NCBI RefSeq assembly: GCF_001310955.1
Contig: NZ_BAZX01000019.1
Coordinates: 22,170 to 86,169 of the forward strand
Direction of reading: 5' to 3'
DNA length: 64,000 nt
Source of the DNA: Marinifilum fragile JCM 15579
Lineage (GTDB): Bacteria; Bacteroidota; Bacteroidia; Bacteroidales; Marinifilaceae
Of the stretch, positions 42,717 to 51,238 are shown in pieces; positions within the stretch are counted from its first letter, which is position 1; each line of letters starts with the position of its first letter. The position numbers and the translations under genes are program-made. The notes under the pieces are model-generated. The model saw only the letters and a program-made list of their open reading frames with translations. It ran no database searches and was not told where the DNA came from.

Positions 42717-43892
42717 ATGAAATATACTTATTATATACTGATGATTTTGATGTTGTTTGCTTGCAGTAGTACGGATGATGCTATTAATAAAGCAAATAAG
42801 TTATCACAGGAAATTGGTAAAAGTTTTGCGCCAGATAGTAGAGAAGCAATTTATACTACAAATTTTTCTATGAGTAGCAATGGTAGTCTGGTGGTTAGTG
42901 GAGAAACATCTTTGCCGGAAGCTAAGTTAGCGTTGTTTTCATCTTTGGAAGGATTAAAAGTTCATTTGGTAGATAGTTTGGTTTTACTTCCAGAGGATAA
43001 AATGGGAAATAAGATTTGGGGATTGATAAATTTAAGTGTTGTAAATCTTAGGTCTCACCCAAAGCATTCGGCAGAGCTTGTTTCGCAAGCTATCATGGGA
43101 ACTCCAGTCAAGGTTTTAAATAAAGAGAATTCATGGTATCAAATTCAAACGCCGGATAAATATATTGCTTGGGTGGATGAAGCTGCATTGGATCTACGAA
43201 CCAAGGAAGAAATGACGGATTGGAGAAATGCTAGAAGAGTGATTTTTCAGCCACATTTTCAGGTAGCTAAAGATGAACAAGGCAAGGAAACAATAACAGA
43301 TATTGTGGCAGGATCAATATTGGAAGTTCTGAGCGAAGATTCAAATTATTTGTTGCTAAGCCTACCAGATAAAAGAGAGATAAGATTAAATAAGACAGAT
43401 TGTATCGATTTTGATTTATGGAAATCAAAAGAAATCAAAGAGCCGTCAATGCTTACTCAATTAGCCAAAGAATTTATGGGGAGACCCTATTTGTGGGGAG
43501 GAACATCCTCTAAAGGTGTTGATTGTAGTGGCTTTGTTAAATCCGTGTATTTCATGAACGGAATAATATTGGCTCGTGATGCTTCATTGCAGTTTCTTCA
43601 TGGAGACACCATATCTCCGGAACAAGGGTTTGAAAATTTAGCAGAAGGAGATTTGGTGTTTTTTGGTAGAAAGGCAACTGAAAATAATACACAAAAAGTC
43701 ACTCATGTGGGGATGTATATTAAGGATGGAGAGTTTATTCACTCTTCGGGTAGAGTAAAAATAAACAGTTTTGATCCTGAAGCAGAAAATTATAGCAATT
43801 ACCGAACGGTTTCATGGTTGGGTGGCCGTAGGGTTCTAAATAGAATAGGTGAAGAAGGAATTGTAAAAGTTTCAGAACATCCTTGGTATTAA
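42717..43892 (+). CDS. NlpC/P60 endopeptidase lipoprotein with bacterial SH3 region (YkfC-like)
   Basis: 391 residues. The lipoprotein signal ends in LLFACSST (Cys 16). SH3-like segments (about 95-245: NLRSHPKHSAELVSQAIMG, YQIQTPDKYIAWV) precede the NlpC/P60 domain: GRPYLWGGTSSKGVDCSGF (Cys about 270), THVGMYIKDGEFIHSSGRV (His about 330). YkfC-type enzymes cut the bond between D-Glu and the diamino acid, giving L-Ala-D-Glu. The next gene encodes the matching dipeptide epimerase, 13 bases away, as in ykfBC-type pairs. Acts in the periplasm. Confidence 0.93.
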   Translation: MKYTYYILMILMLFACSSTDDAINKANKLSQEIGKSFAPDSREAIYTTNFSMSSNGSLVVSGETSLPEAKLALFSSLEGLKVHLVDSLVLLPEDKMGNKIWGLINLSVVNLRSHPKHSAELVSQAIMGTPVKVLNKENSWYQIQTPDKYIAWVDEAALDLRTKEEMTDWRNARRVIFQPHFQVAKDEQGKETITDIVAGSILEVLSEDSNYLLLSLPDKREIRLNKTDCIDFDLWKSKEIKEPSMLTQLAKEFMGRPYLWGGTSSKGVDCSGFVKSVYFMNGIILARDASLQFLHGDTISPEQGFENLAEGDLVFFGRKATENNTQKVTHVGMYIKDGEFIHSSGRVKINSFDPEAENYSNYRTVSWLGGRRVLNRIGEEGIVKVSEHPWY

Positions 43893-43905
43893 GATTGAAA
43901 GAGAA

Positions 43906-45042
43906 ATGAAATTAGATAGAAGAAAATTTATAGGAAGTGGTGGGTTACTTGCAGGAGGAGCATGTTTGCTTCCTTTATTTAGTGCATGTAATAGTGGGAA
44001 AGAAGGAGCGGAATCAAATTATAAAGGTTCGGGTTTAAAGTTGAGTTTCGAACCATACGATTTACAATTAAAACATGTTTTTACCATTGCTTCATTTTCC
44101 AGAACTACAACACCAGTAATGTTGGTGAAGATCGAATGGGGTGGATTTGTTGGTTATGGTGAAGCTTCAATGCCTCCCTATTTGGGTGAATCTCATGAAA
44201 CGGCTACAAAATTTTTAAGTAGTCTAAAGCTTGATCAGTTTACCGATCCATTTCGTTTAAACGAGATTTTATCTTACGTAGATGGTGTTGCAAAAGGAAA
44301 TTGTGCAGCAAAAGCATCGGTAGATATTGCTTTACATGATTTGGTTGGAAAGATCATAGACAAACCTTGGTTTCAAATCTGGGGTTACAATCAGGAAGAT
44401 ACACCTGTAACTACATTTACGATTGGAATTGATAAACCGGAAGTTGTAACAGAGAAGGTTAGGGAAGCAGCACCATATAAAATACTTAAGGTAAAAATTG
44501 GTCGTGGAACAGATGAGGAAATGATCAATACCATTAGAAAAGTTACTGACGTTCCTTTGTGTGTAGATGTAAATCAAGGATGGAAGGACAAGCATGAAGC
44601 TTTGGATAAGATTCATTGGTTGAAGGAACAAGGAGTTGTTTTTGTGGAACAACCAATGGATAAGTATGATTTGGATACTATGGCTTGGTTAACACAGCAT
44701 AGTCCACTTCCAACAATTGCAGATGAGGGAGTTCAACGTTTGGTTGATGTTCCAAAATTAAAAGGAGCCTATTCGGGAATCAATATCAAGTTGATGAAAT
44801 GTACAGGTTTACGGGAAGCACACAAAATGCTTAATGTTGCCAGAGCCTTAGATATGAAAGTGATGATTGGTTGTATGACTGAAACTTCGTGTGGAGTGAG
44901 TGCAGCAGCCCAACTTTCACCAATGGTTGATTGGGCTGATTTAGATGGAAATCTTTTGATTTCGAATGACCCATATAAAGGAGTAACGGTTCAGAATGGT
45001 AAGGTGATACTTCCTAATCGTTCTGGAATAGGAATAATTTAA
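43906..45042 (+). CDS. Exported L-Ala-D/L-Glu (dipeptide) epimerase, enolase superfamily
   Basis: 378 residues. The muconate-lactonising subgroup residues are present: Lys pair in LKVKIGRG, Asp in CVDVNQGW, Glu in VFVEQPMDK, Asp in TIADEG, and Lys in INIKLMK. The enzyme turns L-Ala-D-Glu into L-Ala-L-Glu so that ordinary peptidases can use it. Unusually for this family it begins DRRKFIGSGGLLAGGACLL...FSAC, a twin-arginine signal with a lipobox, so it should be folded inside and anchored outside. Exported epimerases are known in Bacteroides, from memory. Operon with NlpC/P60. Confidence 0.92.
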   Translation: MKLDRRKFIGSGGLLAGGACLLPLFSACNSGKEGAESNYKGSGLKLSFEPYDLQLKHVFTIASFSRTTTPVMLVKIEWGGFVGYGEASMPPYLGESHETATKFLSSLKLDQFTDPFRLNEILSYVDGVAKGNCAAKASVDIALHDLVGKIIDKPWFQIWGYNQEDTPVTTFTIGIDKPEVVTEKVREAAPYKILKVKIGRGTDEEMINTIRKVTDVPLCVDVNQGWKDKHEALDKIHWLKEQGVVFVEQPMDKYDLDTMAWLTQHSPLPTIADEGVQRLVDVPKLKGAYSGINIKLMKCTGLREAHKMLNVARALDMKVMIGCMTETSCGVSAAAQLSPMVDWADLDGNLLISNDPYKGVTVQNGKVILPNRSGIGII

Positions 45043-45054
45043 ATGTAATTAAGA

Positions 45055-45062
45055 TAATTTTG
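45055..45062 (+). promoter_or_regulatory. Possible internal promoter (-7 box) of susC
   Basis: TAATTTTG, 19 bases before the susC ATG, with no clear -33 partner. susC may equally be read from the NlpC/P60 operon. Confidence 0.3.
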
Positions 45063-45081
45063 CTAATCTAAATTTAACACT

Positions 45082-48000
45082 ATGAGAAAAATTGCATGCT
45101 TAGCGTTAATTATGCTTCTTGGCTGGCAGGTATCCTGGGCACAGGATGTGTTGGTTAAAGGTATAGTAACCGGTGCAGAAGATGGGCTAACAATCCCAGG
45201 TGTTTCGGTTGTAGAAAAAGGTACAACCAACGGAACAACAACTGATTTTGATGGTAACTATCAAATCAAGGTTAATACCGATGCGATTTTGGTATTTTCG
45301 TATATCGGAATGAAAACGTTTGAGGTAGCTGTTGGTACTCAAACTGAAATTAATGTAGCACTAGAAACTGATAATTTTGCAATGGACGAAGTTGTAGTTG
45401 TTGGTTATGGTGTTCAGAAAAAGAGTGACATTACAGGTTCTGTTGCAAGTGTAAATGCAAAAGCATTGGAAGATCAACCAGTGTCAAATGCAGCAGCTCT
45501 GTTGCAGGGTAGAGCAGCTGGTGTAATGGTAACTCAAACATCAGGAGAACCAGGAGCTGGTTTATCGGTAAGAGTACGTGGTACTGGAACGGTGAATAAC
45601 TCATCGCCATTATATGTTGTAGATGGAATATTATTGGATAATATTTCACATTTGAATCCAAGTGACTTTAAAAGTCTTGAGGTTTTGAAGGATGCATCTG
45701 CAACAGCAATTTATGGTTCGAGAGGTGCGAATGGGGTTGTGTTAATTACAACAAAAACAGGTAATTCTGAAGACGTTAAAGTTCAAGTAGAATTAATGTC
45801 AGGTATCCAAAAAGCTTGGAACGAACCAGATCTTATGAACTCTAAAGATTGGTTGGAGACTTATAATACAGCGCAGATAAATGCGGCGAATTTTACGGGT
45901 TCAAATGCCTATCACCCTCTAGAATTAAAATCTCCTTCGGACAATGTAAACCATACTACCGATTGGTTTGATGAAGTTACTCGAGTGGGGAAAATTTATA
46001 AAGCGAATGCAACGATTTCTAAAGGAGATGCCAATAATAATAATTTGTTTAGTGCTGGATACTTTCAAAATGAAGGGATTGTATTAAATTCTAAATACGA
46101 AAGAATCAATGCACGCTTAAATAACAATTATACTTTAAGTCCTAAATGGAAGGCTGGAGTTAATGTTTCTCTTTCACACACAACCAATCATCAGGTTACT
46201 GGTAATGCAATAAATGGGATTCTTACTTTGGCTCAAAGAAATGATCCTTTAACACCAGTTTATCAAGAATCGGGTGAGTATGCATCAACACCTTATTCTG
46301 ATTTGGGAAACCCAGTTGCTCAATTAAACAGAGATGTTAGAGAAAATAAAGCACTTTTGATACTTGCAAACTCATATTTGCAATTTGAGCCCATTAAGAA
46401 TTTATTCATTAAATCAGCAGTAAGTTTAAATATTTCAAGATCGAAAAGTAAAACTTATTTACCTGCATTTGACTATGGACAAGAAATCAATTCTGTAAAT
46501 AAGATTACCAGAGGAACATCTGATTTTAATGGCTATCTTACTGAGAATACCATTACTTATACAGTTGACGTAGATGATCATAGCTTTAATGTGCTAGGAG
46601 GTTTTACTGCAGAAAAAAATGAATCAGATTACATTAGTGCATCTAGGAATAATATCCCTAATGACAATGAAGAATTGCAATATATAAATGCGTCTACAGA
46701 TATTGAAAGTACAGGTGCATGGAATTCTGGACAAGAAACTACAATGTACTCGTACCTTGCTCGTGTAAATTACGATTATGCTGATAAATACTATTTAACA
46801 GCTTCGTTTAGACGAGATGGATCTTCTGTATTTGGTCCTGATAAGCGTTTCGGAAATTTCCCATCAATGTCTTTGGGGTGGAAATTAAGAAGTGAGAAAT
46901 TTATGGACTTTATTCCTGAAGATATAGTGAATAGAATAAAAGTTCGTGCAGGATGGGGACGCGTAGGTAATGCTAAAATTGATCCTTATTCATTTGCTTC
47001 AACTGTTCAAACGGGTGATTCAAGAGTTGAGTATAGTTATGTATTCGGAGGAAAGGATTATCTGACAGGAAAAGAATATGCTGGAGCAGCTCCTGTAAAA
47101 ATGGCAAATTCTAAAATTCAGTGGGAAACTGTAGAATCAACCAACTTTGGTCTTGATCTTGCCTTTTTGAATGATAAGATTACTTTCTCTGCGGATTACT
47201 TTAAGAAAGAAACTAAGGATATGTTAGTTCGAGTGCCGATACCTGAATATGCAGGTTACGATGGAAGCCCTTATGTAAATGCAGGTACTGTTGAAAATAA
47301 AGGTTTTGAGTTGAACCTTGGCTATCATGGAAAAATAGGAAACGATCTTAAGTTTACAGTTAATGTAAATGCCTCGCATGTTGATAATGAAGTAACAAGT
47401 TTGGGTGGTGGAGCTCCTATTTGGGCTGGTAGTGTTAGTCTTGTTGGAAGTGTAACAAGAACTGCCGAAGGATATCCAATTGGTGCGTTCTATGGATATG
47501 AAGTAGATGGCGTATTCCAATCAGATGCAGAAGTTGCTTCTAGCGCTCAGTCTTCAGAGCCAATTGGTGCTGGTGATTTTAGATTTAAAGATCAATGGAC
47601 TGATAAAGATAATGATGGTGTTCTTGAAGCTCCTGATGGTGTAATCAATGGTGATGACCGTGTTCAAATTGGTGATCCAAATCCAGATTTATTTTATGGT
47701 GTAAATATCGATGTAAACTATAAGAATTGGGATTTGAGTATGTTCTTCCAGGGAGTTACAGGCAATGAAATCTTTAATGGATTCAAGTATTATAACTATG
47801 CTGATATAAAAAGATTTGCATTGGCAGAAGATTATAAAAACCACTGGACTCCTCAGAATGGTTCAAATACAATGTTTGGATTAAATGCTTCTACCGTTGA
47901 AAGAAACCTAAGAGCTTCTGATTTTTATATTGAAGATGGATCTTATTTGAGACTGAAAAATATTCAGGTAGGCTATACATTTAGAGATGTAACACCATGG

Positions 48001-48165
48001 TTAGAAAATGTAAGAGTATACTTCTCAGGACAAAATGTATTTACTATTACCGATTACTCTGGCTTGGATCCTGAAATTGGAGGTGGAACACTTAGTCAAG
48101 GAATTGATTATGGTACTTACCCACAAGCAAGGATTTTCTCAATTGGTGCAAATCTAACTTTCTAA
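45082..48165 (+). CDS. susC: SusC/RagA-type TonB-dependent outer-membrane transporter
   Basis: 1027 residues. A signal peptide (ending VSWAQ) is followed by a carboxypeptidase-like domain (VKGIVTGAEDGLTIPGVSV), the SusC hallmark DEVVVVGYGVQKKSDITGSV, a plug with LLQGRAAGVMVTQTSGEPG, VRVRGTGT, LYVVDG and AIYGSRGANGVVLI, and a barrel ending in ARIFSIGANLTF. It pairs with the SusD-like lipoprotein starting six bases on. SusC/D complexes import oligosaccharides or peptides; placed after muropeptidase genes, this pair probably takes up peptidoglycan fragments, which is inference. No sigma/anti-sigma or hybrid two-component regulator accompanies it. Confidence 0.95.
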   Translation: MRKIACLALIMLLGWQVSWAQDVLVKGIVTGAEDGLTIPGVSVVEKGTTNGTTTDFDGNYQIKVNTDAILVFSYIGMKTFEVAVGTQTEINVALETDNFAMDEVVVVGYGVQKKSDITGSVASVNAKALEDQPVSNAAALLQGRAAGVMVTQTSGEPGAGLSVRVRGTGTVNNSSPLYVVDGILLDNISHLNPSDFKSLEVLKDASATAIYGSRGANGVVLITTKTGNSEDVKVQVELMSGIQKAWNEPDLMNSKDWLETYNTAQINAANFTGSNAYHPLELKSPSDNVNHTTDWFDEVTRVGKIYKANATISKGDANNNNLFSAGYFQNEGIVLNSKYERINARLNNNYTLSPKWKAGVNVSLSHTTNHQVTGNAINGILTLAQRNDPLTPVYQESGEYASTPYSDLGNPVAQLNRDVRENKALLILANSYLQFEPIKNLFIKSAVSLNISRSKSKTYLPAFDYGQEINSVNKITRGTSDFNGYLTENTITYTVDVDDHSFNVLGGFTAEKNESDYISASRNNIPNDNEELQYINASTDIESTGAWNSGQETTMYSYLARVNYDYADKYYLTASFRRDGSSVFGPDKRFGNFPSMSLGWKLRSEKFMDFIPEDIVNRIKVRAGWGRVGNAKIDPYSFASTVQTGDSRVEYSYVFGGKDYLTGKEYAGAAPVKMANSKIQWETVESTNFGLDLAFLNDKITFSADYFKKETKDMLVRVPIPEYAGYDGSPYVNAGTVENKGFELNLGYHGKIGNDLKFTVNVNASHVDNEVTSLGGGAPIWAGSVSLVGSVTRTAEGYPIGAFYGYEVDGVFQSDAEVASSAQSSEPIGAGDFRFKDQWTDKDNDGVLEAPDGVINGDDRVQIGDPNPDLFYGVNIDVNYKNWDLSMFFQGVTGNEIFNGFKYYNYADIKRFALAEDYKNHWTPQNGSNTMFGLNASTVERNLRASDFYIEDGSYLRLKNIQVGYTFRDVTPWLENVRVYFSGQNVFTITDYSGLDPEIGGGTLSQGIDYGTYPQARIFSIGANLTF

Positions 48166-48171
48166 TTATTG

Positions 48172-49794
48172 ATGAAAATGAAAAATTTAAGAAATATATT
48201 AATAGCAGGACTTGTCATCTTTTCAATGACGGCCTGTGATGAAGAGTTTCTTGATACGGTAAAAATCGGGGAACAAACAGCTGGAAGTTTTTACTCTAAT
48301 GATGCAGAGTTGATTAAAGCTGTAAATGCGTGCTATGCTCCTTTGTGGGAATACCATTACAATTGGGGACGCACTACTTTTGGTAACTCAACTACGGATG
48401 ATGCTGTTGATAGAGAAGATCTGAAGATGAGAGAATATACCTATGATGCAACAGCTTTCTTGTTCACATATAATTACAGATATAATTATCGTGGAATATT
48501 GATAGCAAATCAACTTTTAGCTAATGTTGAAGGTAAAGATATTGCTGGTGTTGAGGATAAGGACTTGCAAAAAAGAGTGATAGCAGAAGCCAAATTTATG
48601 AGAGCTTATTACTATTATGATTTGGTTAAAAATTTTGGAGGTGTACCTCTTGTTACAACTCCGTTATTGGGAGACGAATTAAATAAAACAAGATCTTCAG
48701 CTAAAGAAATCTATAATCAAATAGAAACAGATTTAAAAGATGCAGCTGAAGTATTGCCATTAAAGTCTACATACTTTGAATCAAATGATTTGGGAAGAGC
48801 GACTAAAGGCGCTGCACTTGCAATGTTGGTAAAAGTATGTGTTTCTCAGGCAAGCTCTGGATATTCGACTCAGGATTTTTACAATGAAGAGAAATGGGCA
48901 GAAGCTAAGTCATATGCTGAAAAGTTGTTTTCTTTGGGGGAATATGATTTGTTTACTGGTAATTACCACGATTTGTTTACTGAAGCAGAAGAGAATAATG
49001 AAGAGTCAATTTTTGAAGTGCAATTTTACGACTCTCCAAAAGATGATGGTGCATTTACAAACAATGGGAACTTTACCACATTCTTAAATATGCCATGGTT
49101 AGGTGGAGCAGATCCTTATGGTCGTTATCAAGCAACTTATGATTTATATCTTGCTTTTGAAGATGGAGATCCAAGACGTGATGCATCTTTGATTAACTCA
49201 TTACAGTATGCTGATCAATGGGTGTTGGAGGGAGAAACACCAGGTGTTGTTGCAGAAGACCTTACAGGTTTTAGCAATTACAAGCATTATTTGTCTAAAG
49301 AAGCTTATAAAGCACTTGGTAACTTTAGAAATTCGCCTATTAATGAAAGAATTATTCGTTTGTCGGATATTTACCTATTGTATGCCGAAGCATGTTATCA
49401 TACAGATGCAGAAGGTAATGCTAGAACATATTTGAATAAGGTACGTGAAAGAGCCAGACAAGGGAATGTAGCAGTTTTACCTAATGTTACTGCATCCGGA
49501 GCTGATTTATTAGACGCAATTTATCATGAAAGACGTGTTGAGTTATGTGGTGAAGGTCACAGATTCCACGATTTGGTTAGAACTGGTCGCATAGAACAAG
49601 AGTTGAAAATTGATGGTTATAAAGTGAAAGCTTCATTAACTCGTAATGGAGATGGAACATATACTGTTTCCGATTCGGGAAATCCTGTTTATAAAGCAAC
49701 AAATTTAACTTTACCAAAACATTTATACTTCCCTCTTCCTCAAAGCGAGGTTGATAATAGTGGAGGTTTGATAGAGCAAAATCCTGGATACTAA
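48172..49794 (+). CDS. susD: SusD/RagB-type outer-membrane binding lipoprotein
   Basis: 540 residues. The lipoprotein signal ends in SMTACDEEFL (Cys about 22). The RagB/SusD helical fold is recognised by NACYAPLWEYHYNWG, EAKFMRAYYYYDLVKNFGGVPLVT and the C-terminal RIIRLSDIYLLYAEACY, YHERRVELCGEGHRFHDLVR and LPLPQSEVDNSGGLIEQNPGY. It forms the lid of the SusC transporter. ATG at 48172 is chosen over the TTG just before it. A terminator follows. Confidence 0.95.
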   Translation: MKMKNLRNILIAGLVIFSMTACDEEFLDTVKIGEQTAGSFYSNDAELIKAVNACYAPLWEYHYNWGRTTFGNSTTDDAVDREDLKMREYTYDATAFLFTYNYRYNYRGILIANQLLANVEGKDIAGVEDKDLQKRVIAEAKFMRAYYYYDLVKNFGGVPLVTTPLLGDELNKTRSSAKEIYNQIETDLKDAAEVLPLKSTYFESNDLGRATKGAALAMLVKVCVSQASSGYSTQDFYNEEKWAEAKSYAEKLFSLGEYDLFTGNYHDLFTEAEENNEESIFEVQFYDSPKDDGAFTNNGNFTTFLNMPWLGGADPYGRYQATYDLYLAFEDGDPRRDASLINSLQYADQWVLEGETPGVVAEDLTGFSNYKHYLSKEAYKALGNFRNSPINERIIRLSDIYLLYAEACYHTDAEGNARTYLNKVRERARQGNVAVLPNVTASGADLLDAIYHERRVELCGEGHRFHDLVRTGRIEQELKIDGYKVKASLTRNGDGTYTVSDSGNPVYKATNLTLPKHLYFPLPQSEVDNSGGLIEQNPGY

Positions 49795-49819
49795 ATCAGG
49801 TACATTGTAGTAGTAGTGA

Positions 49820-49849
49820 AACAGGAGTTCGAAAGGGCTCCTGTTTTTT
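49820..49849 (+). terminator. Terminator of the susCD unit
   Basis: ACAGGAG-ttcgaaagg-GCTCCTGT followed by TTTTTTG. Confidence 0.88.
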
Positions 49850-49886
49850 GTATAACTAGCTCTGAATAATTTTTACTAACTTCATG

Positions 49887-49919
49887 CAAGTTCATTGCCC
49901 GTTCGATAACGGGCAGCTT
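49887..49919. other. GC-rich hairpin upstream of the phosphatase gene
   Basis: GCCCGTT-cgat-AACGGGC (49897-49914), extended by CAAG...CTTG outside. No T run follows directly. It lies in the 242-base gap between susD and the PPP phosphatase gene, which otherwise shows nothing clear. Confidence 0.5.
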
Positions 49920-50036
49920 GTGTTTTACTTTCGAACATTATAGATGTACGATTTCCAATAAAAATTCCGGTTTAGTTTTTGATTTAAAGCAAACTGTAGG
50001 AAATGGTATTCGGTTTGATATAAAAAGTTAGGTCTT

Positions 50037-51225
50037 ATGAATTCATATCAATATGTAAAATTCTTATTGCTTTTATTGTGTAGTTGTGTTTTGTTTCCAC
50101 TTAGTGCACAAAAAAAAGAATTTAAGTTCTGGTGCATTTTCTAAATACGATAAAGTTTTTAGGGGTAACATTGATGACATAAATTTACCTGATTATTATG
50201 ATGGGCCTCATTTTTCTTGGATCGATTCGAAAGAGGTTAGAATGTGGTATGTGGATCATTTGCATGAAGATAATAGTATTAGTATAAGAGAGAAAAGAAT
50301 AAAAATAAAGTCAGATTCTGTTCAGGTAAAAGGACTTAAAGCTGATAAAAATAGGTATTGGCTTAGAAGAGGAGATTATCCTGTACAGAAGACCGAATTT
50401 AAAAATGTAAAAAAAATATTGGTAGTTGGTGATGTTCATGGAGAGTACGATATTTTAATTAGACTGTTAAAGGGAGCAAAAGTTATTGATGAAGAGTTAA
50501 ATTGGATATGGGGAGATGGACATGTGGTTTTCATTGGTGATATTTTTGATAGAGGGGATAAGGTTACGGAAAGCCTTTATTTAATTAAGAAATTGCAGCG
50601 TCAAGCAAAAGCAAACAAAGGTAGATTGCATTTCTTGTTAGGAAATCACGAAATTATGGTATTGATGGATGATTCTCGATATATAGCTCCGAAGTATAAA
50701 AAAATGAGTAAACGTTTAATGATAAATTATCCACGTTTTTTTAAGGAAGATACAGAATTGGGAAAATGGTTAAGATCGCTTAATTCGACTGTAAAAATTA
50801 ATGATCTTCTTTTTGTTCATGGAGGAATTTCACCTGAAATGATTGAAAAAGATATGTCTTTGACTCAAATTAATGAAGAGATTCGAATGAGTTTGAAGCC
50901 TGACCATGGTAAATCGAAGGCTGAATTGATGAAAGAAGTTTATTTTCCCGGGAACCCACTATGGTATAGGGGATATTTAATGAAAACGCGCAATTATTCG
51001 ATAATTACAGACGAAGAATTGGATAGAGTATTAAATTATTATAGCGTAAAAAGGATATTCTTTGGTCATACCGAAGTGGAAACAATTAGATTTTTAAAAG
51101 AAGGCCGGTTAGTTGCTATGAATGTTCCAATGGGATATGATGAAATAAAACCACAGGTATTACTGATTGAAAATGATAATTACTATCGCGTATTTATAGA
51201 TGGGAAGAAAGAAAGTATTGAATAA
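50037..51225 (+). CDS. Exported PPP-family (Shewanella-like) metallophosphatase, frameshifted in an A8 run
   Basis: The PPP core is complete: VVGDVHGEYDILIRLL, FIGDIFDRGDKVTE, LLGNHEIMVL, FVHGGISPEM and FFGHTEVE, resembling the Shewanella-like protein phosphatases. ATG at 50037 gives a clear signal peptide (MNSYQYVKFLLLLLCSCVLF, cut after LSAQ), but its frame stops soon after the signal; removing one A from the eight-A run at 50110-50117 joins it to the long frame (QKKNLSSGAFSKYDKVF) and gives 395 residues. The frame open from 50086 lacks a signal. Target unknown; it is followed within 13 bases by a CotH-like gene. The A run could be an assembly error or a slippage switch. Confidence 0.87.
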
Positions 51226-51238
51226 ATGTTGCTATAAA

